Of a DNA stretch of 29,763 bases, positions 16,058 through 24,636 are shown piece after piece. Each line of letters opens with the position of its first letter. Position 1 is the stretch's first letter. The position numbers and the translations under genes are program-made. The notes below the pieces were generated by a model. That model was not told the origin of the DNA and searched no databases. It saw nothing but the letters and a program-made list of their open reading frames with translations. Source of the DNA: Candidatus Parcubacteria bacterium (GTDB lineage Bacteria > Patescibacteriota > Patescibacteriia > UBA1558 > GWA2-36-10); NCBI GenBank assembly GCA_003599205.1, contig QZJA01000005.1:1-29763 (forward strand), in the 5' to 3' direction.

Positions 16058-17356
16058 ATGGATCAATTTAGTACTAGTCAAAATATAGGTGAAAAAAAGA
16101 AACCTTGGTGGGTAAAATTTGCCAAGGTTTATGCTTTAATTCTTCTGATGATAGCTTTTTTTATTTTTGGGCTAGCAACTGCTTCGGTTATCAAACCACC
16201 AGAGGGCGAGACTTCGGATAAAGTTGTCAAGGAGACGACCGAAGAATTATTTAATATTTTTTCTGGAAGAAAAGATATAGATACTGATTTGTTTAGGCAA
16301 GTCTGGGAGGTGGTACACTCAGAATATTTTGATAAATATAATATAGATGATAAGGAATTATTTTATGGCGCTTTGTATGGTATGGTAGATGCCGTGGGGG
16401 ATCCTCATACTATATTTTTGGATCCAGAATTAACTCAAGAATTTAATCAGGATTTAGATGGCACCTTTTTTGGGATTGGTGCGGAAATAGCTCGTAAGGA
16501 CGGCTATCTGACAGTAATAGCTCCTTTGCCAGGCACACCAGCGGAAAAAGCTGGTCTCAAAGCGGGTGATAAGATTTTGGCTATTGATGATCAAGAGACT
16601 AGCGATATGTCAGTTGATGAAGCAATCTATTTGATTCGTGGACCAAAGGGAGAAGTAGTTGTTTTGACAGTTGTCTCAGCCGAAGAAAATTCAGCCAAAG
16701 AAATAAGTATTACCAGAGATCAGATAGAAGTACCAAGTGTGGTCTATCGCAATGAAAATGGTATAGCAGTAGTGTCTATAACTAATTTTCAAAATGACAC
16801 CGAAGAAGATTTTGCTAAAGTTGTGCAGAATATTTTAAAAGAAAATCCTAAAGGATTAATTTTGGATTTAAGAAATAATCCCGGTGGCTATCTACATGTA
16901 TCAGTTTCTATTGCCAGCTATTGGCTAGATCCTGGTCAGGTTGTGGTGCGCGAGACTTTTAGTGACAAGCGCAACGATACTGATTATGAAGCTAGCAATA
17001 AGCCAAGTTTGGCTCATCTCAATACGGTAGTTTTGGTCAATGAGGGCTCTGCTTCTGCTTCGGAGATTGTAGCTGGTGCTTTGCAGGATTATCAAACAGC
17101 TTTGATAGTGGGCAAACAAACTTTTGGCAAAGGTTCAGTGCAACAGCTTATACCATTAAAAGATGATTCTTCGCTAAAAATTACAGTGGCCAAATGGCTG
17201 ACACCAAAGGGTCGGACTATAGACGGCGAGGGTATTACGCCTGATGTGGAAATCGATTTAACAGCAGAGGATTATGAAAATGATATCGATCCACAGATGC
17301 AAAAAGCAAAAGATATTATTTTGGGAGTGGAGAAAGATACAGCAAGCGAGGATTAA
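16058..17356 (+). CDS. ctpA: C-terminal processing peptidase (S41 family)
   Basis: This is a periplasm-facing serine protease of the CtpA/CtpB/Prc type, which trims C-termini of exported proteins. The 432 residues comprise a short basic N-terminus, a membrane anchor (about 23-45), a helical part and a PDZ domain at about 139-206 (GIGAEIARKDGYLTVIAPLPG and the following AGLKAGDKILAIDD). The S41 catalytic domain comes last. The Ser/Lys/Gln triad is visible as Ser333 in GSASASE, Lys358 in FGKGSVQ and Gln362. RTIDGEGITPDVEI near the end is also typical. It follows murA by 24 bp and precedes rplI by 21 bp, all on one strand, so these genes are probably cotranscribed. Confidence 0.93.
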   Translation: MDQFSTSQNIGEKKKPWWVKFAKVYALILLMIAFFIFGLATASVIKPPEGETSDKVVKETTEELFNIFSGRKDIDTDLFRQVWEVVHSEYFDKYNIDDKELFYGALYGMVDAVGDPHTIFLDPELTQEFNQDLDGTFFGIGAEIARKDGYLTVIAPLPGTPAEKAGLKAGDKILAIDDQETSDMSVDEAIYLIRGPKGEVVVLTVVSAEENSAKEISITRDQIEVPSVVYRNENGIAVVSITNFQNDTEEDFAKVVQNILKENPKGLILDLRNNPGGYLHVSVSIASYWLDPGQVVVRETFSDKRNDTDYEASNKPSLAHLNTVVLVNEGSASASEIVAGALQDYQTALIVGKQTFGKGSVQQLIPLKDDSSLKITVAKWLTPKGRTIDGEGITPDVEIDLTAEDYENDIDPQMQKAKDIILGVEKDTASED

Positions 17357-17377
17357 GTAAGAGTTAATTTTACTTGA

Positions 17378-17830
17378 ATGAAAGTTATTTTTTTGCAAAA
17401 CATAGCTTCCTTGGGACAGAAGGGTGATATCAAGGATGTTTCTGATGGTTATGCCACTAATTTTTTATTGCCACAAAATAAAGCAGTTTTAGCAACGGAA
17501 CATAATATTGCTCAGCTAAAAGCTCAACAGAAAAAACAAGCTACAAAAATAAAAGAAAAATTAGATACGCATCAAAAAATAGCAGCCACTTTGAATAAGC
17601 AAACTATCAATTTTTTTGGCAAAGTATCTGATAAGGATACCTTGTTTAAAGGCATTGGTGTTAAGGACATTATTGAAGCAGTGCATAAAAATTTTAATTT
17701 GGAAACTCAGGAAAAATGGTTTCGTGATTCAGCGGTAATAAAAAAGCTTGGCCGTCACGAAGTCTTTTTAATTTTGCCAGATAATAAAAGAATTTCATTT
17801 TATATAAATATTAAAGCGGAGGAGAATTGA
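17378..17830 (+). CDS. rplI: 50S ribosomal protein L9
   Basis: L9 binds 23S rRNA and helps keep the reading frame. The 150 residues show the N-terminal domain with MKVIFLQNIASLGQKGDIKDVSDGYATNFLLPQ, the long connecting helix (about 40-75) and the C-terminal domain (about 80-148). L9 is missing from some CPR lineages, so its presence helps to narrow the host, though it does not fix it. The stop is one base before the pyrG start. Confidence 0.96.
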   Translation: MKVIFLQNIASLGQKGDIKDVSDGYATNFLLPQNKAVLATEHNIAQLKAQQKKQATKIKEKLDTHQKIAATLNKQTINFFGKVSDKDTLFKGIGVKDIIEAVHKNFNLETQEKWFRDSAVIKKLGRHEVFLILPDNKRISFYINIKAEEN

Positions 17831-17831
17831 T

Positions 17832-19451
17832 ATGCCCCCAAAAACAAAGTACATTTTTATTACCGGTGGAGTTTGTTCTGGCTTAGGCAAAGGCATAGCC
17901 TCAGCCTCTATCGGCGCTATTTTAAAATCAGCCGGCTACAATGTGTTTACTTGTAAGTTGGATCCTTATCTAAATATTGATCCCGGTACCATGAGTCCTT
18001 ATCAGCACGGAGAGGTTTTTGTCACTGATGATGGCACAGAAACAGATCTTGATTTGGGACATTATGAAAGATTTATTGATACCAGCCTTTCAAAATTATC
18101 AAATTTAACTACTGGTCGAGTTTACGACAAAGTATTAAAGGGTGAAAGAACAGGAGCGTATCTTGGTAAAACCATTCAAATTGTTCCTCACATTACCAAT
18201 GAAATAAAAAGCTATATACACAAAGCTGCTACAGAATCTAAGGCTGATTTTTTGTTGACTGAAATAGGTGGTACAGTTGGTGATATAGAAGGTGAGCCAT
18301 TTTTGGAGGCTTTGCGACAATTCCACAATGAAATGGGTGATGAAAATGTCATGTTTGTCCATTTGACTCTTTTGCCGTATTTGTCAGCTTCCAGAGAATT
18401 AAAAACCAAACCAACTCAGATGTCAGTTCGTGAGCTACATCGACGCGGTATTCAGCCAGACATAATATTAGCTAGATCAGATTTAAAGATTGAGAAAGAA
18501 GAATTGGCTAAGATTGCTATGTTTGCTGATGTTGATCCCAAAGCTGTGATCCCAGCCCTGACAGTTAGTAGTATTTATGAAGTACCCTTGCTGTATGAAA
18601 AAAATAGTCATATTTCCGATATTATTTTTGATAAATTAAAACTGCCAAAAAGAAAAGTAAGACTAGATGAATGGGAAGATTTGGTTAAAAAAATTAAAAC
18701 CACTAAAAGGAAATTGCCCATTGCTTTAGTTGGTAAATACAACGAAAATATTGATGCTTATATTAGTGTGGTAGAAGCTCTAAAATCAGCCTGCTATCAC
18801 AACGGAGTAAAGCTTGATTTGGTTTGGATACATTCTGGAAAATTGGAAAAAGGCGACAAAAAAGAATTAGCTAAATTTAAAAAAGTAGCCGGTATTGTGG
18901 TGCCTGGTGGCTTTGGTAGTAGAGGAGTAGAAGGGAAAATTATAGCAGCTAAGTACGCCAGAGAGAATAATAAACCTTATCTTGGCTTATGTCTGGGTAT
19001 GCAGATTGCCACCATTGAATTTGCTCGTCATATATTAGGCACCAAGGATGCTAATTCTACTGAATTTGATAGTAAGACTAGCAATCCAGTGATTCATATT
19101 TTGCCCGGTCATAATGCTGAAGAAGATATGGGGGGAACTTTGCGCTTGGGTGCTTATCCTTGTATTTTGGAAAAAGATTCACTTAGCTTCAAGGCTTATG
19201 GTGTGCCAAAAATATCAGAGCGTCATCGCCATCGCTATGAATTTAACAATGAATATCGAGAAAAATTGGAAGCTGGAGGTATGCGTTTTGCTGGTATGAG
19301 TCCGGATAAAAGTTTAGTAGAAATTATTGAACTTCGTGATCATCCATTTTTTGTTGCTTCTCAATTTCATCCTGAGTTTAAATCCAGGCCATTGCGGCCA
19401 CATCCACTTTTTAGAGATTTTATTAAAACAGCAGTGAAGTTGTATAAATAA
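17832..19451 (+). CDS. pyrG: CTP synthase
   Basis: The enzyme converts UTP to CTP using ATP and glutamine. The 539 residues have both domains. The synthetase part (about 1-270) starts with KYIFITGGVCSGLGKGIASASIG, the P-loop region. The class I glutamine amidotransferase part carries the nucleophile Cys387 in LGLCLGMQ and the His513/Glu515 pair in FHPEF. The start has one of the few clear SDs among AT-rich genes (GGAGGAG, inside the end of rplI). The final 40 bases are duplicated 543 bp downstream (19955-19994), bracketing a small gene. Confidence 0.97.
   Translation: MPPKTKYIFITGGVCSGLGKGIASASIGAILKSAGYNVFTCKLDPYLNIDPGTMSPYQHGEVFVTDDGTETDLDLGHYERFIDTSLSKLSNLTTGRVYDKVLKGERTGAYLGKTIQIVPHITNEIKSYIHKAATESKADFLLTEIGGTVGDIEGEPFLEALRQFHNEMGDENVMFVHLTLLPYLSASRELKTKPTQMSVRELHRRGIQPDIILARSDLKIEKEELAKIAMFADVDPKAVIPALTVSSIYEVPLLYEKNSHISDIIFDKLKLPKRKVRLDEWEDLVKKIKTTKRKLPIALVGKYNENIDAYISVVEALKSACYHNGVKLDLVWIHSGKLEKGDKKELAKFKKVAGIVVPGGFGSRGVEGKIIAAKYARENNKPYLGLCLGMQIATIEFARHILGTKDANSTEFDSKTSNPVIHILPGHNAEEDMGGTLRLGAYPCILEKDSLSFKAYGVPKISERHRHRYEFNNEYREKLEAGGMRFAGMSPDKSLVEIIELRDHPFFVASQFHPEFKSRPLRPHPLFRDFIKTAVKLYK
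19412..19451 (+). repeat. Direct repeat copy 1 (pyrG 3' end)
   Basis: Forty bases covering the last codons and stop of pyrG. They recur at 19955-19994 with a single G/A difference (19436 against 19979). Distance between copies is 543 bp. Confidence 0.95.
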
Positions 19452-19462
19452 TTTATAAGATT

Positions 19463-19957
19463 ATGAAAAAATTAATCATTTTAATTTTAGCCTTTGTATT
19501 ATTGCTATTATCATATTTTTCATTTTTTCGTAATTTGTATTTTAACAAATCTTCCAATTATCCCAACTACGAAAATCAAATGCAATCCCCACTAAGTAAT
19601 CCAGCAGAGGATATCGTAAATAGGGAAATTGTAGCCAGGTTGCTATCTCAATTAACAGATAAAGAATCTACTCCTCTTTTATCGTGGAATACACCTGAAT
19701 TTGGTCGTCTATACGCTACAGTATGTTCATCACCACAAAATATATTTCCATGTGAAGTATGTACTGATGCCGGAACAAATTTTTATGACAGAAATGGGAA
19801 TTTTATAGGTAATTGTTTTGGTATGCCATTGTGGTATAGTGATGGGCAATTTACACCTGAGTGGTCTCAATGTAGGAAATTGCAGAATTTAAATTATAAG
19901 GATGCAGATTATATTTCCCTAAGTGTTTCGGCTAGGTGTCCAAATATTAAAGAATAG
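19463..19957 (+). CDS. Small exported Cys-rich protein between direct repeats
   Basis: The 164-residue product starts with MKKLIILILAFVLLLLSYF, a signal peptide or anchor. The exported part is polar, with Cys residues in CSSPQNIFPCEVC, GNCFG, SQCRK and ARCP, which suggests several disulfides. I do not recognise the family; the layout recalls pilin-like or small surface proteins of Parcubacteria. Its TAG stop (19955-19957) consists of the first three bases of the second direct repeat, so the reading frame ends exactly at the duplication junction. It may therefore have been truncated or given a new end when it was inserted. Composition is AT-rich like its neighbours. Confidence 0.72.
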   Translation: MKKLIILILAFVLLLLSYFSFFRNLYFNKSSNYPNYENQMQSPLSNPAEDIVNREIVARLLSQLTDKESTPLLSWNTPEFGRLYATVCSSPQNIFPCEVCTDAGTNFYDRNGNFIGNCFGMPLWYSDGQFTPEWSQCRKLQNLNYKDADYISLSVSARCPNIKE

Positions 19958-19994
19958 AGATTTTATTAAAACAGCAGTAAAGTTGTATAAATAA
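19955..19994 (+). repeat. Direct repeat copy 2 (extra pyrG tail)
   Basis: Matches 39 of 40 bases of the pyrG 3' end at 19412-19451. It is not in a pyrG frame here; it lies between the small exported protein gene and the glycosyltransferase gene. Confidence 0.95.
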
Positions 19995-20013
19995 AATTGT
20001 TATCACTTTAAAT

Positions 20014-21351
20014 ATGTTCAAAAAATACCAAACATTTTTATATGCGCTGATTTTTTTGGTATTTTTGTTATACGCCCACTCCAACCACCCACTCAATAGT
20101 GACGAAGGTATTATCCTAGATGGAGCCTGGAATATGCTCAACGGGCGCAAACTTTATATTGATTTTTTTGAGATTATTACGCCAGGATCATTTTTTGCTA
20201 TTTTTCTTTCTTGGAAGATTTTTGGTGCTTCATATCTAGTAGCAAAATTTATTTCAGTATTTTTTGTTTGGTTATCGGTGATTGGTGTTTATAAAATATG
20301 TGTTTTATTTTCCCATAAAAAATGGACTTACTTGGCTCCCTTTATTTTTGGATCTTTATCCATTAGCTGGCCAATAATAAATCACAATTCTCACAGTATT
20401 TTATTTGTTATTTGGGCGGTTTATTTTTTGCTTAGAGCTTTGGAAATCAAAAAAAGAAAGTATTTTGTTTTATTAGGTGTCTTTACCGCTTTTTTGATCT
20501 TATTTTTACAATCAAAGGGTGTAATATTTTTAGTAGGCGTGTTTTTGTACCTGATTTTTTTGTGGTTTTATAAAAAAATAATTCCCGGCAAACAAATAGT
20601 TTATTATATCCTACCGGCTATTGCCATAAGTATAGCTGTTTTATCATTTTGGCCACTTGATATTATATATAGTGACTTGGTGATAGTGCCAACTACTAGG
20701 TATATAAGAATAAATACCGTTAGTCTTTGGATGTTTTTTATTTTTGTTTTGTGGTTTGTGTTTTTGTGGTTTGTATACAGGAGAAATCAAGATATAAAAA
20801 TAAAAGCCTTATTACTTATTCAGGCTTTGCTTTTATTCAGTTCTTTATCAAGACCCGATCATTATCATTTGAGCTTAAATATTTTTCCTATTTTAGTTTT
20901 GACTGGGTATTTTTTGGCTGGTGATGGTAGGAAAGAATTAAAGATATTTTATGCTACTTATAGTGTAGTTTTAATTGTTTTATTGTTGATGCCTTCAGTG
21001 ATGACGTTTATCATTCGTTCGCCACTTAGCATCAACAAGCCAATAAGTCTGGTAGAAAAAATAAAAGATAATTGCGAAGAAATATATGCTGGGCCATTTT
21101 TGCCGGGAATTTATTTTGAAACCAGAAAATTAAATCCCGGACCATATTATTCTTTGTTTACAGATTTTAATTATCCTTGGCATTTTGCCGAGCAGGCCGA
21201 AGCAGTAAAAAAAATCAGGCCAGATTGTGCTGTTTTGGATTATGGCATGGTCAGTAAATTTGGCTATGACAAAAACAATCCTTTGGATAATTTTATAGCT
21301 GAACATTACGAAGAGTCGAGTATGGATCGTATTTGGTTTTATAAAGATTAA
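20014..21351 (+). CDS. GT39-like membrane glycosyltransferase
   Basis: The 445-residue polytopic membrane protein fits the GT-C fold of dolichyl-phosphate-mannose/ArnT-type transferases, which move sugars from lipid-linked donors to proteins or lipids outside the membrane. The first helix is at about 8-22. After it comes HPLNSDEGIILDGAWNMLNG, with the acidic pair Asp30-Glu31 that serves as metal/catalytic site in this superfamily. The loop FEIITPGSFFAIFLSWKIFGAS is also typical. About ten further helices follow and the C-terminal 90 residues form a soluble domain. Donor and acceptor cannot be told from sequence. It ends at a strong terminator. Confidence 0.83.
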   Translation: MFKKYQTFLYALIFLVFLLYAHSNHPLNSDEGIILDGAWNMLNGRKLYIDFFEIITPGSFFAIFLSWKIFGASYLVAKFISVFFVWLSVIGVYKICVLFSHKKWTYLAPFIFGSLSISWPIINHNSHSILFVIWAVYFLLRALEIKKRKYFVLLGVFTAFLILFLQSKGVIFLVGVFLYLIFLWFYKKIIPGKQIVYYILPAIAISIAVLSFWPLDIIYSDLVIVPTTRYIRINTVSLWMFFIFVLWFVFLWFVYRRNQDIKIKALLLIQALLLFSSLSRPDHYHLSLNIFPILVLTGYFLAGDGRKELKIFYATYSVVLIVLLLMPSVMTFIIRSPLSINKPISLVEKIKDNCEEIYAGPFLPGIYFETRKLNPGPYYSLFTDFNYPWHFAEQAEAVKKIRPDCAVLDYGMVSKFGYDKNNPLDNFIAEHYEESSMDRIWFYKD

Positions 21352-21352
21352 A

Positions 21353-21378
21353 AATACCGCCATAAGGCGGTATTTTTT
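21353..21378 (+). terminator. Terminator of the glycosyltransferase gene
   Basis: A 9-bp stem AATACCGCC/GGCGGTATT with loop ATAA is followed by T6. Confidence 0.92.
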
Positions 21379-21656
21379 GTAAATAAAAATTCCATAATAA
21401 ACAAAAAAGATGAAATTATTTGTTTCATCTCTTTTGTTGGCTCCCCACGTAGGTTCAGAACACCCAAGCTAGGCTCTTATAAGGGGTTTTGAGGTGTTTT
21501 CCATCGGCGATTGACCCTTACTTGGGTCGGGGTCTTGGATTTGGTAAATAGGACAAATAGGACATTTTTGAGTATATTTTCAATGTGCCGTTTGTATTTA
21601 CACTGTTGACACTAATTGAAACTAAAACCCAATAAATACAATATATTTATAAGAAT
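21379..21656. other. Gene-free stretch with hairpin and repeat
   Basis: No convincing gene. A hairpin GACCC/GGGTC lies at 21513-21528. GGCTCCCCACGTAGG near 21440 recalls the end of a tRNA or an integration-site remnant, but no full tRNA can be folded. A 20-bp motif at 21595-21614 recurs at 28089-28108. Confidence 0.5.
21595..21614 (+). repeat. 20-bp dispersed repeat, copy 1
   Basis: TATTTACACTGTTGACACTA; 19 of 20 bases match the copy at 28089-28108 in the same orientation. The two copies bracket the accessory genes that include the DGR. Confidence 0.6.
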
Positions 21657-22439
21657 TTAATCCTCAAACAAACCTACGCTATTAAAATATGAGATAAGTT
21701 TACCACCACTACTGACAATTATTCTAATAGTTGGATAGTTATAAACATCGCCGGTTAAACCCTCTGGCAATTGATAGCTAATATCCCGCCAGATCCACTC
21801 ATGAGCAGCAGCCATATTAACAGCATCTTTGATACTAGGAGTATAGGTAAAATCATCTTGTATAGCTTCAAAATTATCTACATTGCGACTTAGATAGTCC
21901 ATGGCTATGCCTTTTATTTCTTCTTCGGTTTTAAAAGGAGTATATAGGGATCCATAACTTTGACATTTTTCCTGACGTTCAGTGGTAGTTAATTGCTGAG
22001 TATCTTGAGGATAGACTACATGAACTTCTACAATTTGTCCGTTTCTGGCGTCTATTTCATACTCGTAGACTTCACACAAATCATCTATATATTCTTGTTG
22101 GTCAAAAATATAAACTGGACGTTGCCATTCATCTGGTGTATCTATACGCCAAGCTCCTTCACCGATAACTGTAACTTTACCAATGTTAAAATTACTTGGA
22201 CTTTTACTACTGTTTACGTATGCTAGATTTAGAGATTGATCATTCATAAAGTCTCTAATAGTTTGTTTGATTTGGGAACTGAAGTTCGTATTAGGCTGCT
22301 CATCTAAAATACCTTCAGATTGTTTGAAATCAGAAGGTGGCTGGATTAGAAAAGCGTCACCACGTTGGTACCAATAGATAAATACTAATACTGCTAAAAG
22401 TAATAATGTTAAAAATGAGATAATAATTATTTTTTTCAT
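21657..22439 (-). CDS. Membrane-anchored hypothetical protein, PepSY-like features
   Basis: The 260-residue protein has a signal anchor (MKKIIIISFLTLLLLAVLVFIYW, residues 1-23) and an exported remainder. The stretch YEYEIDARNGQIVEVHVVYPQD (about 126-147) resembles the closing hairpin of PepSY domains, and FKTEEEIKGIAMDYLSRN (about 170-187) resembles the PepSY helix; a final strand pair contains SSGGKLISYFNSVG. That suggests one or two degenerate PepSY-like modules, which in other proteins modulate peptidases or cell-wall enzymes. This is tentative. It lies 7 bp downstream of the DUF4209-like gene on the same strand and is probably cotranscribed with it. Confidence 0.65.
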   Translation of the reverse strand: MKKIIIISFLTLLLLAVLVFIYWYQRGDAFLIQPPSDFKQSEGILDEQPNTNFSSQIKQTIRDFMNDQSLNLAYVNSSKSPSNFNIGKVTVIGEGAWRIDTPDEWQRPVYIFDQQEYIDDLCEVYEYEIDARNGQIVEVHVVYPQDTQQLTTTERQEKCQSYGSLYTPFKTEEEIKGIAMDYLSRNVDNFEAIQDDFTYTPSIKDAVNMAAAHEWIWRDISYQLPEGLTGDVYNYPTIRIIVSSGGKLISYFNSVGLFED

Positions 22440-22446
22440 GTTTTTA

Positions 22447-23442
22447 TTAATTAGTTTTTTTAACTCGCCCTAAAATAACTAGAAATAGGTAAATAACTAA
22501 TAGGCAGCTATTAAAATTACATTCTTCTTCCGATATATCACCGTGAGCTAGTTTATGCCTGAATTTATAACCTAATGGATCTAATAATACAAATCTTATT
22601 TGAAAACAAAAATCTTCTCCCCATGCATTTATAAATTGCTCCGACGATAAGTGTCTATCTGATAATGCCTTTCTCCTAGTAGACAAACCTAAGTCTTGAT
22701 CTAAAGAAATAATATCAATCCCAAGAAGTTCGGACGTATTTAAAAATACTGACTCAAACCGCGGTATTAATATATGTAATGCGGTTGTATAATCTTTATC
22801 AAAAAACGCTTTTAATCCTTTCTCTATGAATTTAAGAGATTTTTCATTGATCAGGCCACCTTTTTTAAAATAATCTAATAAGTTTTTTAGATTAAATTCA
22901 TCATCGCCTTTATTTGAGATTAATTTCTGTATCACTGGTACTAAATATAGCTGCAAAATTGTCTGCTGCTGAATATCGTACATTTTCATCAGCCAATGTA
23001 TTTCGCCATTATCTCCGCCTTTCAATAAATGTCCCTCATCGGATATAGCAGATATACTCATTATCGAATAACTAACTGGTATGGTTCTTTTAGCAGATTC
23101 TCTAACTTCCTTAATGATTGGCATAAAAGATCTTCTGCCACCTATCTCTTGTAAGGCTTGTTGTAATGTTTTGTCTTTGGTGGCGTTTTCTATAAATCTA
23201 TCCAATTGTTCCTGCTGTTCTTTTGTAAATTTATGTTCCACATTTAAACTTTTAAAATCTTTTCCCGATGAAATAGATTTTTTATTCATTTCAACAATTT
23301 TATTCTTACATAATTTTATATTCTCGGAGTCGCCTTTTTTTAAAAATTCTTCCAGTGCTATTTTATAAAAATGGGCAGCACTAAAAAAATCACCATTATT
23401 TTCGTGCTCTTTAGCTTTGTTTAAACTATCAAGTTCATTCAT
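22447..23442 (-). CDS. DUF4209/HEPN-like protein
   Basis: The 331-residue soluble protein has three parts. Residues about 1-55 are helical and resemble a TPR/MIT hairpin (NNGDFFSAAHFYKIALEEFLKKGD). The middle (about 70-200) is helical and unassigned. The C-terminal part resembles DUF4209/HEPN proteins, with the phrases FIEKGLKAFFDKDYTTALHILIPRFESVF and DPLGYKFRHKLAHG. The latter contains Arg295-x4-His300, the RxxxxH signature of HEPN ribonucleases and of many defence and toxin proteins. Catalysis is an inference. It lies next to the DGR and reads away from it, with the PepSY-like gene downstream. Confidence 0.72.
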   Translation of the reverse strand: MNELDSLNKAKEHENNGDFFSAAHFYKIALEEFLKKGDSENIKLCKNKIVEMNKKSISSGKDFKSLNVEHKFTKEQQEQLDRFIENATKDKTLQQALQEIGGRRSFMPIIKEVRESAKRTIPVSYSIMSISAISDEGHLLKGGDNGEIHWLMKMYDIQQQTILQLYLVPVIQKLISNKGDDEFNLKNLLDYFKKGGLINEKSLKFIEKGLKAFFDKDYTTALHILIPRFESVFLNTSELLGIDIISLDQDLGLSTRRKALSDRHLSSEQFINAWGEDFCFQIRFVLLDPLGYKFRHKLAHGDISEEECNFNSCLLVIYLFLVILGRVKKTN

Positions 23443-23535
23443 TTCTATTGTTCTTATACCCTAACTTTACACCGCAAAACCAGTAAAATCAACTTTATTT
23501 TGTTAAAATTGTTTAATATCATTGATATTGACTAG

Positions 23536-23556
23536 CCCCAATGCTTGGCATTGGGG
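23536..23556. other. Perfect hairpin upstream of the DGR target promoter
   Basis: A 9-bp stem CCCCAATGC/GCATTGGGG around TTG lies 12 bp before the -35. No T run follows, so it is not a standard terminator. It could insulate the divergent HEPN-like gene or act as a protein site. Confidence 0.6.
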
Positions 23557-23568
23557 TGTACCAAATTC

Positions 23569-23597
23569 TTGACATTTTTACTAAAATATGATATACT
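23569..23597 (+). promoter_or_regulatory. Promoter of the DGR target gene
   Basis: TTGACA (23569-23574), 17 bp and TATACT (23592-23597) with TG one base upstream of the -10. It drives a leader of about 155 nt. Confidence 0.88.
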
Positions 23598-23760
23598 AAT
23601 ATATTGTTAAAATAGCCCTTTATATTAATAAATTCAAGGCAATCTCTATGAGGTGTGCTTTTTGTGCGTTAATTTATATATAGCACATAAAAAGCTCATC
23701 TCATAGGGAGTATGAGACTGCACTGGACAGCATTCCAGCGATTTAAGAGGAGGTACGACG
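23598..23760 (+). promoter_or_regulatory. Structured leader of the DGR target gene
   Basis: The leader contains a long hairpin (23647-23705: TATGAG with CTCATA, and GCTTTTTGTGC with GCACATAAAAAGC, small bulges). An AGGAGG SD (23748-23753) lies 7 bases before ATG. Such a leader may influence stability or translation; its role is unknown. Confidence 0.55.
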
Positions 23761-24636
23761 ATGACGACCAACACGTCGATCACGTCCGGTCAGATCAAGC
23801 AGTACAAGCGTTTCGTCGAAGACGCGACCGAACGGGCGCTTCAGGAAGCGAACCTGGACAAGGATCGCATCCAGAAGCTCATCAGCCGAGGCGGGGAGTT
23901 CCAGGCTAGCATCATCGCGGCCATCAGGGAGCTCTCGGTTTCCAACCAGTACGCCGACGAGGAGGTCTCCTCCAAGTACGGCTACCTGTCGGACTACGTG
24001 GTCAGGCCGATCACCGAGCAGTGCAAGATCCTGCGCCAGTTCTTCCCCAACATCCCGATGCGGGTGGACGAGGATGTCACCGGCCAGGTTCTGCCGAGTG
24101 GTGCCGAGGGCTGGTTCGCCATCCCGAGGTGGGAGAAGATCGCACCGACCTACGGCGAAGCTGTGCAGATCGTTCTCGATCTGATCAAGCAGGCCCGTGG
24201 CGGCAAGTTCCACAACTATCGCCATGGTCAGCTCGGTCCCGAGTACCTGCGGCGATCCGTTCGCACCAACCACGCGCTGGATCTCATCGGTGACCAGCAG
24301 TCGGAGCACGACATCCTGCTCGTTCCGGCTCAGTTCGGTCTCCGTCACCGTGGACGTTCCGTCCGCCGGGCTCGCGAGGTCTTCACCTCCGACGAGTTCG
24401 GTCTCGGTGCCTACGAGATCGCCATTATGCTGCTCACCCACCCCGAGCGTCTCAAGCATTACGACGATCTCTGGATCGACTGTGCGGGCGACGAGTTCGA
24501 TCCGGCTGCCGATGGCCAGTGGGGTCGCGCGCCGCTCTTCCGCTTCGACGGCGACGAGGTCACGTTCTTCGCCGGCTGGGTCCGCCATGCCTGCGACAGC
24601 TATGGCTCGGTGTCGGCCTTCGTCCCGCAGTCTTAG
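23761..24636 (+). CDS. DGR target (variable) protein
   Basis: The 291-residue, GC-rich gene encodes the protein diversified by the retroelement. No signal peptide is visible. The N-terminal 70 residues are helical (QYKRFVEDATERALQEANLD). The middle, with GWFAIPRWEKIAPTYGEAVQ near 120-139 and FHNYRHGQLGPEYLRR near 157-172, is a domain of unknown function. The end (about 220-291) carries the variable repeat, residues 247-291, finishing in the constant YGSVSAFVP (281-289). Conserved Trp254 and Trp273 within the VR and its location at the extreme C-terminus match the C-type-lectin-like fold of DGR targets, which is an inference from the system. Compared with the template, 17 residues differ, all at codons containing template adenine. 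The ligand is unknown; without an export signal, it may act inside the cell or be exported by another route. Confidence 0.9.
   Translation: MTTNTSITSGQIKQYKRFVEDATERALQEANLDKDRIQKLISRGGEFQASIIAAIRELSVSNQYADEEVSSKYGYLSDYVVRPITEQCKILRQFFPNIPMRVDEDVTGQVLPSGAEGWFAIPRWEKIAPTYGEAVQIVLDLIKQARGGKFHNYRHGQLGPEYLRRSVRTNHALDLIGDQQSEHDILLVPAQFGLRHRGRSVRRAREVFTSDEFGLGAYEIAIMLLTHPERLKHYDDLWIDCAGDEFDPAADGQWGRAPLFRFDGDEVTFFAGWVRHACDSYGSVSAFVPQS
24499..24633 (+). repeat. DGR variable repeat (VR)
   Basis: Aligned without gaps to 25036-25170 (offset 537). Up to 25164 there are 24 mismatches, 23 of them at template A: 9 A to G+C pairs and singles, with A changed to G, C or T. The exception is a synonymous T/C at 24516. 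The last six bases (CAGTCT against AAATAT) also differ only at template A but lie past the 28-bp identity block, so they may or may not belong. Confidence 0.95.
24600..24627 (+). promoter_or_regulatory. Initiation-of-mutagenic-homing (IMH) block of the VR
   Basis: Twenty-eight bases are identical to TR 25137-25164, GC-rich and encoding YGSVSAFVP. In known DGRs the 3' identity block sets where mutagenic cDNA joins the target. Confidence 0.75.

Noticed and set aside
21433..21480. tRNA-like 3' end on the minus strand
   Set aside because: ACGTGGGGAGCCA resembles an acceptor end, but no matching T arm or 5' acceptor strand can be found.
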